Assembly (NCBI RefSeq): GCF_030757795.1
Contig: NZ_JAUQWH010000060.1
Location: 1 to 45,880 of the forward strand
From: Actinoplanes oryzae
Lineage (GTDB): Bacteria > Actinomycetota > Actinomycetes > Mycobacteriales > Micromonosporaceae
Direction: 5' to 3'
DNA length: 45,880 nucleotides
Position numbers and translations under genes: made by a program. Of this stretch, positions 38,600 through 45,880 are shown piece by piece (the stretch's first letter is position 1; every line of letters starts with the position of its first letter). Below the pieces are notes generated by a model. That model was not told the origin of the DNA. It ran no database searches and was given only the letters and a program-made list of their open reading frames with translations.

Positions 38600-40793
38600 G
38601 CAGCACCCGGCCGGCCGGTGTGTACTCGATCCGGGTGACCCCGCCCGACGGGTCCTCGACCGTGGTCCGCCGCCCGCACCTGTCGTAAGCGGCCCGCGTC
38701 TTCGTGCCGTCCGGCCGGATCTGCGCGACCGCCCGGCCCAGTGGGTCGTACTCGAACGCGGCGGACGTCACGCCGTCGTCCACCCGGGTCACCCGGCCGG
38801 CGAGGTCGACGGTGGCCGTGTAGTGGGTGCCGACCGGGTCCACAGTGCCGACGAGGTGGCCGGCGACGTCGTACTCGCGCAGCCAGGTCGCGCCGGCCGG
38901 ATCGGTCGTACTGACCAGCCGGGACAGCGCGTCGTAGCTGTGGTCCCACTTCGCCCCGTCGGACGCGAGCACCCGCACGACGTTGCCGAGCCTGTCGTAC
39001 TGCCGCAGGTCGGTGTCGCCCAGCGGGCCGATCGTGGCCTCGATGCCGCCGTGGGCGCCGTACCGGATCTCGTGCCGGGCGCCGGTCGGGTCGACGACGG
39101 CGGTCCGGCGGCCGGCTGCGGTGTGTTCCCAGCGCCAAGTCGTCCCGTCCGGGCCGCGGCGGGCCGACGGCCAGCCGTACGCGTCGTACGCGAAGGTGGT
39201 CCGCCGGCCCGTCGGCGTGATCGCCGCGACGACCCGGCCGGTGGCATCCCGTTCCAGGCGCGCGGTGTTGCCCAGGGCATCCGTCGTGGCGGTCACGCTT
39301 CCGTCGGCGTCGTGCTGCAGGGTCAGCACGACGCCGTCCGGGTCCGTGATGCGCCGGATCACCCCGTCGCGGACGTCGAGCCGGGTGATGCCGCCCTCCG
39401 CGTCAATGACCTCGCTCGGTGTGCGCTCCGCGCCGTCGTACCGGAAGGTGGTCGCCGCACCGGTCGACGCGGTCACCGTTACCGGCCGGCCCGCGTCGTC
39501 GTACGCGTAGCCGAACGCAGCGCCCCCGTGCAGCACCCGCCGGACCGGCCGGCACTGCTCGTCCCACTCCGTCACCTCGATCGCACCGTTGCGATCGGTG
39601 AGCAGCACGGGGTTGCCCCACGCGTCATAGGTACGACTCAGCCGCTGCCCGTGCCCGTCGGTGACACTGAGCAGCCGGCCGGCGTCGTCGTGCACGTACG
39701 TGGTGGCGGGGCTGTCCTCCTCGTCGCCCGCCGTCACGGTGACGTGGCCCGGAAGGTAGAGGAACCGGGTGAGCTGCCCGAACCGCGACACCTGGGTCAG
39801 CACCCGACCGTCGGCGTCGTAGGTGTTGGTCGCCTCGGCAACACCGTCCGCGTCCAGCACTGCCACGATTCGCTCATCCACTGTGTATCGGCGCTCGCCC
39901 GCGGCGACCAGGTGGCCGTCCCGATACGTGTACCCGACCTGCCGCCCGTCCGACGCGGTCACGGCCACCACCCGGCCGCCCGCCCACTCGAACCGCAGGG
40001 CCCGCCCACCGGCCCGGGTCAGCGTCGTCAGCCGCCCGTCCTCGTACCCGCATGTGATCGACCCGTCGATCCGCGCCGGCCGGCCGGCCTCGTCGAACTC
40101 CCACACCCGTCCGTCGAACCAGCGCAGCACCAAGCCCGGGCTGCCCGCGGTGACGCGGCCTCCGATGCCGATGACCCGGCCGTACGCTTCGCCTTCGCGC
40201 GGGAACACCGCCCGCTGCCCGTCCGGCCCCGTGTAGTGAGCACCGTCCGCGCGGGCGGTCAGGCGCGCATCTGTCCACGACGACCAGCCCGGCCCGAACG
40301 CCCCGGCGACGTCCGACCGGCTGTTGTACGTCCGGCGCAGGGGCAGGACGCCGGGCAGATCGGTCTCCGCGAGCAGGAAGTTGCCGCTCGCCGTGTTGAC
40401 CGGGTCGTCCGCGTAGCCGGTGGTGGCCGGGAACCCGTACGCCACCGGGCTGTCGAAGGTGACCGAGGCCCGGCCGCCGGTCAGCCCCGCGGCCCGCAGG
40501 CTCGCCTCGATCGCCGCGTCCGGCAGCCGGGTCGGCCCGCCGTCGCCGCCGGCCGCCCGGAAGGCCGCGGCGATCTGCGCCACCCACTTGGCGTCCGCCT
40601 CGTTCAGCTCGATGTACCGGCCGAACGCGGCGATCAGCGAGGACGCGTCGAGACTGCCCCAGCGGTTGCCGGCCTGGAAGTCCGCGTACGCCGCCCGGGT
40701 CCGGCCGTCCTCGGTGCGCAACTCGTCGTCGGCCGCCCGGCTGCCGCCGACGAAGGCGTCCAGGTCATCGGGCCGCGCCGAGCTCGTGGACAT
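38577..40793 (-). CDS. RHS-repeat polymorphic toxin, N-terminal part (frame ends early)
   Basis: This is a 738-residue reading frame. Residues 1-95 are helical (DDLDAFVGGSRAADDELRTE, NRWGSLDASSLIAAFGRYIE, DAKWVAQIAAAFRAAG), like the WXG/LXG-type N-termini of actinobacterial toxins thought to use type VII secretion. A DUF6531-type segment with TASGNFLLAETDLPGVLPLRRTYNS follows, then RHS repeats (YTYRDGHLVAAGERRY, YDDAGRPVTVTASTG and others) with a period near 21 residues. The frame stops at 38577 just after EYTPAGRVLREVSPGG. The repeats resume in the -1 frame, and about 11 expected residues are missing at the join. The intact ancestor would be about 1,430 residues. A -10-like TACACT lies on the minus strand at 40870-40875. 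Confidence 0.82.
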   Translation of the reverse strand: MSTSSARPDDLDAFVGGSRAADDELRTEDGRTRAAYADFQAGNRWGSLDASSLIAAFGRYIELNEADAKWVAQIAAAFRAAGGDGGPTRLPDAAIEASLRAAGLTGGRASVTFDSPVAYGFPATTGYADDPVNTASGNFLLAETDLPGVLPLRRTYNSRSDVAGAFGPGWSSWTDARLTARADGAHYTGPDGQRAVFPREGEAYGRVIGIGGRVTAGSPGLVLRWFDGRVWEFDEAGRPARIDGSITCGYEDGRLTTLTRAGGRALRFEWAGGRVVAVTASDGRQVGYTYRDGHLVAAGERRYTVDERIVAVLDADGVAEATNTYDADGRVLTQVSRFGQLTRFLYLPGHVTVTAGDEEDSPATTYVHDDAGRLLSVTDGHGQRLSRTYDAWGNPVLLTDRNGAIEVTEWDEQCRPVRRVLHGGAAFGYAYDDAGRPVTVTASTGAATTFRYDGAERTPSEVIDAEGGITRLDVRDGVIRRITDPDGVVLTLQHDADGSVTATTDALGNTARLERDATGRVVAAITPTGRRTTFAYDAYGWPSARRGPDGTTWRWEHTAAGRRTAVVDPTGARHEIRYGAHGGIEATIGPLGDTDLRQYDRLGNVVRVLASDGAKWDHSYDALSRLVSTTDPAGATWLREYDVAGHLVGTVDPVGTHYTATVDLAGRVTRVDDGVTSAAFEYDPLGRAVAQIRPDGTKTRAAYDRCGRRTTVEDPSGGVTRIEYTPAGRVLREVSPGG

Positions 40794-40896
40794 GCCCGCT
40801 CAGCTCCGGCTCGCGCTGTGCTCGGCCACGATCGTCTCCCACCTGGAGAAGTGGCGCGCAGTGCCGCCGAGTGTAGCGACATTTCTCGATGAACAA

Positions 40897-40918
40897 CGCC
40901 CCGGCCGGAGCCGGGGCG
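40897..40918 (-). terminator. Intrinsic terminator-like hairpin after the S53 protease gene
   Basis: CGCCCCGGC and GCCGGGGCG form a perfect 9-bp stem with a CGGA/TCCG loop. It starts 10 nt after the protease stop on the minus strand and is followed there by TTGTTC. This is the clearest terminator in the window and separates the protease from the RHS gene. Confidence 0.7.
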
Positions 40919-40928
40919 CTGCGTGCGG

Positions 40929-43900
40929 TCAGGGCCGGTGGCCGGCCAGGAACTCGGCCACCGCGGCCGGGGTCATCGTGCTGTTGGGGGTCAGGGCGAA
41001 GTCGGTCGTGGTCGTCGTTCCCTTCGTGAGCGACGCGAGCTTCATGGCCGGGGTGTAGCCGTCCTTGGCCGCGATCACCTGCACCGGGCCCAGCTTCGCG
41101 TCCAGCCACAGGTGGTACGCGCCCCCGGCGTCGGTGGTGAGCGTGTAGGTCGCCGGGCCGCAGTCGCCCGTCGCCGTGTCGTACGACACGCACAGCGCCA
41201 CCGTGGCGCCGGGGACGGCGGCGCCGGATTTCGACGTGACCGTGCCGGCGATCTGGCCCCAGGTGGCGGGCGGGGTCACGGTCAGCGAGACCGCGACGGG
41301 GGCCGGGGTGGCGTACGGGGAATCGGTCGTGACGAGCACCTGCCCCTCGTACGTGCCGAGCTGGTCCAGCACCGAGCTGTCGGCCGTGACCTTGACCGCC
41401 ACCGTGCGTCCCGGGGCGACCGTGAAGTCGGTTCTGCCGAGCGACAGCCACGGGACGTCGGTGCCGCAGTCGATGTAGCCGGGCAGGGTCTCGACCCACG
41501 GCGTGCCGATCAGCCCGCTGTACGCGCCGCCGACCTTGTAGATGCCGCACGCCGCCGCGCCACGGTAGGTCGGCCAGCCCACGTTCGGCAGGGCCGCCCA
41601 CGTGTCGGTCGCGGGGTTGTACTCGTACGCCTGGTTGGTGATGGCGCTGCCCTGCTGGACGACGCCTCCCATGACCTGGAAGCGACCGTTGGCGACCGTG
41701 GTGGCCGCGCCCCACAGGTCGGCGGGCAGCGCTTCCTTCTTGACCCACGCGCCGGCGCCCGGCGTCAGCGTCCACGTGTCGGTGAACGTGTTCGCCCCGC
41801 CGGCCGTGCCACCCGTGCAGATCACCTCGTCGGCGAAGCCGCCGCAGTTGAGGTAGCTGACGGTCGCCGGGTAGTCGGGGGCCGCGGACCACGTGTCGGT
41901 GGCCGGGTCGTAGACGTGCACCTTGTTCGTCCGGGTGCAGGACGACGTGGTGCAGCCGGCGATCACGTAGAGCTTGCCGCCGGCGATGGCGCTGCCGGCC
42001 TTCGCCGCCGGGGCGGGGAGGTCGGCCTTCTGCGTCCAGGTCCCGGTCTTCGGGCTGTAGGCGTAGGTCGCCCTGTTCTGCGCCGTCGTGCCGTCCCAGC
42101 CTCCTGTCACGTAGAGCGTGTCACCGATGAAGCCACCGGCGTGCCCGGCGATCGGCTTGGGCAGGCTCGGGCCCGCGGTCCAGGCCTTCGTCGCCGGGTC
42201 GTAGACGTACATCGTGTCGAAGCGGGTGAAGCCGGTCGTGCCGCCCACGGAGTAGACCTTGCCGTGGCTGGCCGCCGCCAGGTTGTCCAGCACCACGTCC
42301 GGGTAGTCGGCGACCTCCGACCAGGGTGCGGCGTCGGCGCCGACCGGGACGGGCGGGGTTTGCGATGCGCCGGCGGCTTCCGCGTCCGAGACCTGGGTCT
42401 TGACGGTGCGGGCCGCGGCGCCGGTCTGGTGCGCGTACGGCGAGAAGCCGCCGCTGTCCTCGCCCAGGTGGACAGCCACGGGACTCTGCCCGTCGTTGCC
42501 GAACGTGATCGTGCCCGCGGTCGCGGACTTGCCGAGCACCACCTCCGCGCTCAAGGACGACTTGTTGACGGTCAGCAGGCCGGCCTTCAGGCGAACGTCC
42601 GCCCGCTTGAGCCCGTCCTTCTTGACGCTCACCTTAAGCGCCGCCGGGGTGTAGCGGCCATTCGTCGCGGTAAGAGTGGTGGAGCCTGTACTCGAGCTGT
42701 ACAGCCAGTAGTACCCGTCCTCGTCGGTCACGCCGAACTCGGTGGGGTGCTTGTCGCTCGTGACTACCGCGCCCGCCAGCGGCGCCAGCGTGTTGTCGTC
42801 CTTGACGACGCCCGCGACCAGGCCGCCGGTCAGCGGCTCGCAGCTGCGCGTGCCGACGAGGACGTTGTCGAGCAGCCAGCTGCGGCTCCACCCGCCGACG
42901 AAGTGGAAGCGGACCTGCACGTTCTTCTGGTTCGCCAGCTGGGGCAACGGCAGGTCGATGTGGTAGCCGCCGCTGGGCAGCGAGAAGACCTCCTGCCAGC
43001 TCGTCCCGCCGTCCAGGCTCAGGTCGATCGTCGCCGACTGGTCGGGGAACCAGACGTAGTAGCTGTCGAAGGCCAGCTCCGGCTTGGCGTGGCCGGACAG
43101 GTCGACGACCGGCGACACGAGGTAGGTGTCCTGTTTCCCGCCCTCGCCCCAGATGTCGGAGTCGACGAGCGCGAGCTCCCCGTCGCTGTCGGGCACCGGG
43201 TTGGCGTACCGGTAGGTGTCGAAGTTCCAGGTCTGGCCGGTGCCGGCCGCGTCGGTGATCGTCCAGCCGTTCTTGGCGGTGGTGCCGGTCCAGCCGGTGA
43301 AGGACTCGCTGACGCCGGTGTCCTGGAAGCCGTAACCGGGCGCGGTGCAGTCCTCGAGCACCGGGACGGCGATGTTCTTCGTGACGTTCTTCGCCGCCAC
43401 GTTCACCGTCAGCGAGGACGAGGCGTAGCCGGGCAGATCCTCCGCGGAGACGTGGAAGGTGTAGTCCTTGCCGGCGGGCAGCGTCACCGAGTATTCGCCG
43501 GTGAACGGGTCGGAGTGGACGGCGCCGTCCGGGTAGCCGTCGATGGTGATCGTCGCGCCGAGCGGCCAGCCGTGGCCCGAGCCGTCCTTCACGACCCCGC
43601 TGACCGTCTTGCTGGCGAGCGCGGTGAGGGTGAAGTCGGCGGTCGCCTTCTCGCCGGTGGTCACCGTGACGCTCTTCGCCGCGGTGCTGTAGCCGAAGGC
43701 GGTGACGGCGAGATCGTACGTGCCGGCGGTCGCGTGCAGGTCGTACTTGCCGTCCGTACCCGTCGTCGCCGTGAAGGAGGACGCGGTCACCGTCGCACCC
43801 TTGATCGGCTTGCCGGCGGTGTCGGTGACGGTGCCGACGACATCGCCGCTGTCACCGAGGGTCAGCGCGGACACGCCCTGCGGCGAACCGAGACCGGTGG

Positions 43901-45065
43901 GGCCGTCCCAGCCGGGGCTCGCCTCGCACAGCTGGTCGCCGCACGTGCCGTTGGTGCCCTCGGTGATGTCGAAGAGGCCGCGGCCCGTCGCGTACGGGTA
44001 GGTCACCGGGTAGGTGCCCGGCGTGGGCGCGCCGGCCAGCGCGTGCATGGCCGCGACGAGCGGGGCGGACAGCGACGTGCCGCCGTACTGGGCCCAGCCG
44101 TCGATGCCGTACGTGCCGTAGACGCTGAGGCCCGTCGCCGGGTCCGCCAGCGCGGAGATGTCCGCCGACGCGCGGCTGGCGCACGCGGTGTCCACGCCGG
44201 CCTGCCAGTCGGGCTTGGGCTCGTACACCGAGCAGCCGGAGCCGGCCTCGTCCCAGGCGGTCTCGTGCCAGCCGCGCGCGGAGTCGTCGCGGTCGAGGCG
44301 GGTGCCGCCGACCCCGGTGACGTACGGGCTCGTCGCCGGGTAGCTCTGCACGTTGCCCGTGTCGCCGCTGGACACGGTCACGACCACGCCGGGGTGGTCG
44401 TAGTACTGGTCGAACTGCTGGGCGTACGGGGTCTCGCCGTCGATGCCGTACGAGTTGGAGACCGCCATGGCGCCCAGCTCGACCGCCATGTTGACCGCGG
44501 CGCCCATGTCGTCCATGTAGGACGTGTCCGACTGGACCAGCAGGATGTCACACCGGGGGCAGACCGCGGACACGGCGTCGAGGTCGAGTGCCTGCTCGCC
44601 GGCCCAGCCCTCGTCCTGCGGCGGATAGTCGGTGCCGCCGCGCTGGTCGACCTTGCGGAAGCAGCCGTTGTCGGTGGTGCAGGCGGGCAACCCGTAGTGG
44701 TCGCGCCAGACGGCCAGGTCGGCCTCGGCATTGGTGTATCCGTACGCGTCGACGATGGCGACGGTCATCCCGTCGCCGCCGTCGGGCAGCTGATAGGCGT
44801 CCTGGATGTCGGCGGGCCCGAGCGCGGTGGGCAGCGGCCCCGCCGCGGCGGCGCGCTTCGCCTTCGGGTCGGACCACTGGACGGCGTAGCAGCGGGCGCG
44901 CGGCACCTCGCCCGCCTTGGCCTGCTGCTGCTCGTTGCACGCGGCGGGCTTCTCGGCAGGTGCGGCGGGCGCGGCACTGGCGGGCGTCCCGATCAGGGAT
45001 CCCGCGACGACGAGGATCGCGGCCAGCGACCCCAACATGCGTTTCATATCGATGGACGCTGACAT
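40929..45065 (-). CDS. Secreted S53 (sedolisin) peptidase with carboxypeptidase-regulatory and kelch domains
   Basis: The 1,378-residue protein has a signal peptide (MKRMLGSLAAILVVAGSLIG, cleavage near PASA/AP). The peptidase domain follows (about 60-385): E157 and D161 in EQALDLDAV, oxyanion aspartate D235 in VSSGDTG, nucleophile S331 in GGTSLSAP, and a calcium-site-like end (GLFDITEGTNGTC, GWDGPTGLGSP). Then come carboxypeptidase-regulatory beta-sandwiches (VVGTVTDTAGKPIKGATV), an MAM-like segment with a SWLLDN motif, another regulatory domain, a kelch propeller (about 905-1200: YSVGGTTGF, YVTGGWDGTT, YVIAGCTTSS) and a final regulatory domain. Cysteine-rich activation at acidic pH is usual for the family. 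The start may be ATG 45065 or 45047. A TrmB-like gene is divergent. Confidence 0.9.
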   Translation of the reverse strand: MSASIDMKRMLGSLAAILVVAGSLIGTPASAAPAAPAEKPAACNEQQQAKAGEVPRARCYAVQWSDPKAKRAAAAGPLPTALGPADIQDAYQLPDGGDGMTVAIVDAYGYTNAEADLAVWRDHYGLPACTTDNGCFRKVDQRGGTDYPPQDEGWAGEQALDLDAVSAVCPRCDILLVQSDTSYMDDMGAAVNMAVELGAMAVSNSYGIDGETPYAQQFDQYYDHPGVVVTVSSGDTGNVQSYPATSPYVTGVGGTRLDRDDSARGWHETAWDEAGSGCSVYEPKPDWQAGVDTACASRASADISALADPATGLSVYGTYGIDGWAQYGGTSLSAPLVAAMHALAGAPTPGTYPVTYPYATGRGLFDITEGTNGTCGDQLCEASPGWDGPTGLGSPQGVSALTLGDSGDVVGTVTDTAGKPIKGATVTASSFTATTGTDGKYDLHATAGTYDLAVTAFGYSTAAKSVTVTTGEKATADFTLTALASKTVSGVVKDGSGHGWPLGATITIDGYPDGAVHSDPFTGEYSVTLPAGKDYTFHVSAEDLPGYASSSLTVNVAAKNVTKNIAVPVLEDCTAPGYGFQDTGVSESFTGWTGTTAKNGWTITDAAGTGQTWNFDTYRYANPVPDSDGELALVDSDIWGEGGKQDTYLVSPVVDLSGHAKPELAFDSYYVWFPDQSATIDLSLDGGTSWQEVFSLPSGGYHIDLPLPQLANQKNVQVRFHFVGGWSRSWLLDNVLVGTRSCEPLTGGLVAGVVKDDNTLAPLAGAVVTSDKHPTEFGVTDEDGYYWLYSSSTGSTTLTATNGRYTPAALKVSVKKDGLKRADVRLKAGLLTVNKSSLSAEVVLGKSATAGTITFGNDGQSPVAVHLGEDSGGFSPYAHQTGAAARTVKTQVSDAEAAGASQTPPVPVGADAAPWSEVADYPDVVLDNLAAASHGKVYSVGGTTGFTRFDTMYVYDPATKAWTAGPSLPKPIAGHAGGFIGDTLYVTGGWDGTTAQNRATYAYSPKTGTWTQKADLPAPAAKAGSAIAGGKLYVIAGCTTSSCTRTNKVHVYDPATDTWSAAPDYPATVSYLNCGGFADEVICTGGTAGGANTFTDTWTLTPGAGAWVKKEALPADLWGAATTVANGRFQVMGGVVQQGSAITNQAYEYNPATDTWAALPNVGWPTYRGAAACGIYKVGGAYSGLIGTPWVETLPGYIDCGTDVPWLSLGRTDFTVAPGRTVAVKVTADSSVLDQLGTYEGQVLVTTDSPYATPAPVAVSLTVTPPATWGQIAGTVTSKSGAAVPGATVALCVSYDTATGDCGPATYTLTTDAGGAYHLWLDAKLGPVQVIAAKDGYTPAMKLASLTKGTTTTTDFALTPNSTMTPAAVAEFLAGHRP

Positions 45066-45140
45066 GCTTGCGCCAGATGCGACAAGATGATGATCGATGC
45101 GGCTTCACGCCAGGTGGCAGGAATACGACAGGGGACGCGG

Positions 45141-45880
45141 ATGTGGCAGTCGGTCGGGATCCCGGAGACCGAGGCGCGGGTCTACGAGGCGCTGATCCCG
45201 CAGGGCCAGGCGACGGTCGCCGGGCTCGCGGCCCGCACGGAGCTGCCGCCGCCACGGGTCACCCGGGCGCTGGGCGAGCTGGTCGGGCGCGGACTCGTCA
45301 CCCGTACGCCCGGCAGGCCCGCCCGATACGCCGCGGTGGCCCCCGCCCTCGCCGGCTCGGTGCTCATCGCCAAGCGGGAGAACGAGCTCGGCCGGCTGCA
45401 GGAGCACCTCCAGCGGCTCGACGAGGCGTTCCACGCCGAGCGGGTCGCCCGGCACCGCGCCCGGAGCATCGAGGTCGTCGAGGGCGCGTCCCACGTGTAC
45501 CGCGCGTTCGTCCGCATCCAGCGCTCGGCGCGGATCGAGGTGCGCTCGTTCGACAAGCCGCCCTACTTCGTGCCGCCCGGCGAGCTCGGCGACGACGGCC
45601 CCAACCACGAGGAACGCCGGCACCTGTCCACCGGCCGCGTCGGCTACCGGGTGGTCTACGACCCGGCGTCGGTGACGCTGCCCGGCCGCATGGACAACAT
45701 CCTCGAGGGCATCCGCCGCGGCGAGCGCGCCCGCACCGGCCCCGAGCTGCCGGTGAAGCTGGTCATCAGCGACGACCGGGAGGCCATCGTCAGCTCGGCG
45801 GCGGACCATCGCGCGGAGATCGCGTACGTGCTGCATCCGTCGTCGCTGTTCGACCTGACCGCCGGCCTGTTCGAGGCGGT
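45141..45880 (+). CDS. TrmB-like helix-turn-helix regulator (partial, runs off the window)
   Basis: The reading frame starts at ATG 45141 (MWQSVGIPETEARVYEALIP) after AGGGGA and stays open to the window end, giving at least 246 residues. The N-terminus is a TrmB-type winged helix: TEARVYEALIPQGQATVAGLA, then PPRVTRALGELVGRGLVTRTPGRPARY. A coiled-coil stretch (about 80-115, ENELGRLQEHLQRLDEAF) and an effector-like domain (IEVVEGASHVYRAFVRIQRSARIEVRSFD; VKLVISDDREAIV) follow. Relatives in actinobacteria end with a LuxR-type helix-turn-helix, which would lie beyond the edge. It is divergent from the S53 protease, which it may control. Confidence 0.85.
   Translation, partial: MWQSVGIPETEARVYEALIPQGQATVAGLAARTELPPPRVTRALGELVGRGLVTRTPGRPARYAAVAPALAGSVLIAKRENELGRLQEHLQRLDEAFHAERVARHRARSIEVVEGASHVYRAFVRIQRSARIEVRSFDKPPYFVPPGELGDDGPNHEERRHLSTGRVGYRVVYDPASVTLPGRMDNILEGIRRGERARTGPELPVKLVISDDREAIVSSAADHRAEIAYVLHPSSLFDLTAGLFEA

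Noticed and set aside
38577..38600. Programmed -1 ribosomal frameshift in the RHS gene
   Set aside because: There is no clear X-XXY-YYZ slippery site, and about 11 residues of the RHS period are missing, which a frameshift alone would not explain; kept only as a remote alternative.
40923..45062. A 1,379-codon plus-strand open frame opposite the S53 protease
   Set aside because: It has no recognisable domain or signal and mirrors the protease codon by codon; the protease has catalytic motifs and a signal peptide.

Overview
The window is high-GC DNA with the marks of an actinobacterium. It has many GTG starts (and one TTG), genes coupled by ATGA/GTGA overlaps, a P450-ferredoxin pair, many TetR/MarR/XRE regulators, secreted AxA-type signal peptides, and promoters of the form TANNNT-N6-start that imply leaderless mRNAs. 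I infer the Micromonosporaceae (Actinoplanes-like), but no rRNA or marker gene in the window proves this. I saw no rRNA, tRNA, CRISPR array, transposase or phage gene. Coding density is very high and no gene-free stretch exceeds 300 bases.

Left part (1-13.1 kb): small regulator/enzyme pairs. An MmyB-type regulator is followed by a TetR/XRE-cupin pair. The TetR gene is divergent from a short-chain dehydrogenase (SDR), with three copies of one operator between them. Next come an aminotransferase and a second SDR, each behind its own palindromes but without a local regulator. A two-gene ABC exporter faces a DesK/DesR-like two-component system. An NAD-epimerase is divergent from its TetR. A metallo-beta-lactamase-fold hydrolase is divergent from a MarR gene across one 27-bp palindrome that contains both -10 boxes. 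A P-loop kinase-like gene is divergent from a Sir2 deacylase.

Middle part (13.2-27.4 kb): a sugar-binding lipoprotein precedes a GGDEF-EAL membrane protein. A P450 with its 3Fe-4S ferredoxin faces a TetR gene. A LysR gene is coupled to a cytosolic class-A beta-lactamase-like protein. An orphan SPASM radical SAM enzyme and a DUF4383 membrane protein follow. The secreted set is an HNH nuclease, a beta-helix protein and a vanadium-haloperoxidase-like protein. A TPR-membrane-FN3-like protein closes this part.

Right part (27.5-45.9 kb): a likely four-gene operon encodes an FN3 surface protein, MoxR ATPase, DUF58 protein and TgpA-like transglutaminase. The transglutaminase domain appears to have lost its catalytic Cys and His. 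On the opposite strand lie a large secreted S53 (sedolisin) protease with kelch repeats, an RHS polymorphic toxin, a WapI-like immunity gene and a small secreted protein. The RHS gene is split by a -1 frame change that looks like loss of half an RHS repeat. A TrmB-like regulator runs off the right edge.

The most unusual theme is tandem-repeat expansion. In-frame repeats with 15-, 24-, 30-, 36- and 54-bp units sit inside or behind conserved domains: the helical domain of the ABC ATPase, the ATP-lid loop of the histidine kinase, a TetR ligand domain, the TPR-protein linker and the MoxR tail. Repeats with 32-, 36- and 46-bp units fill three intergenic gaps.
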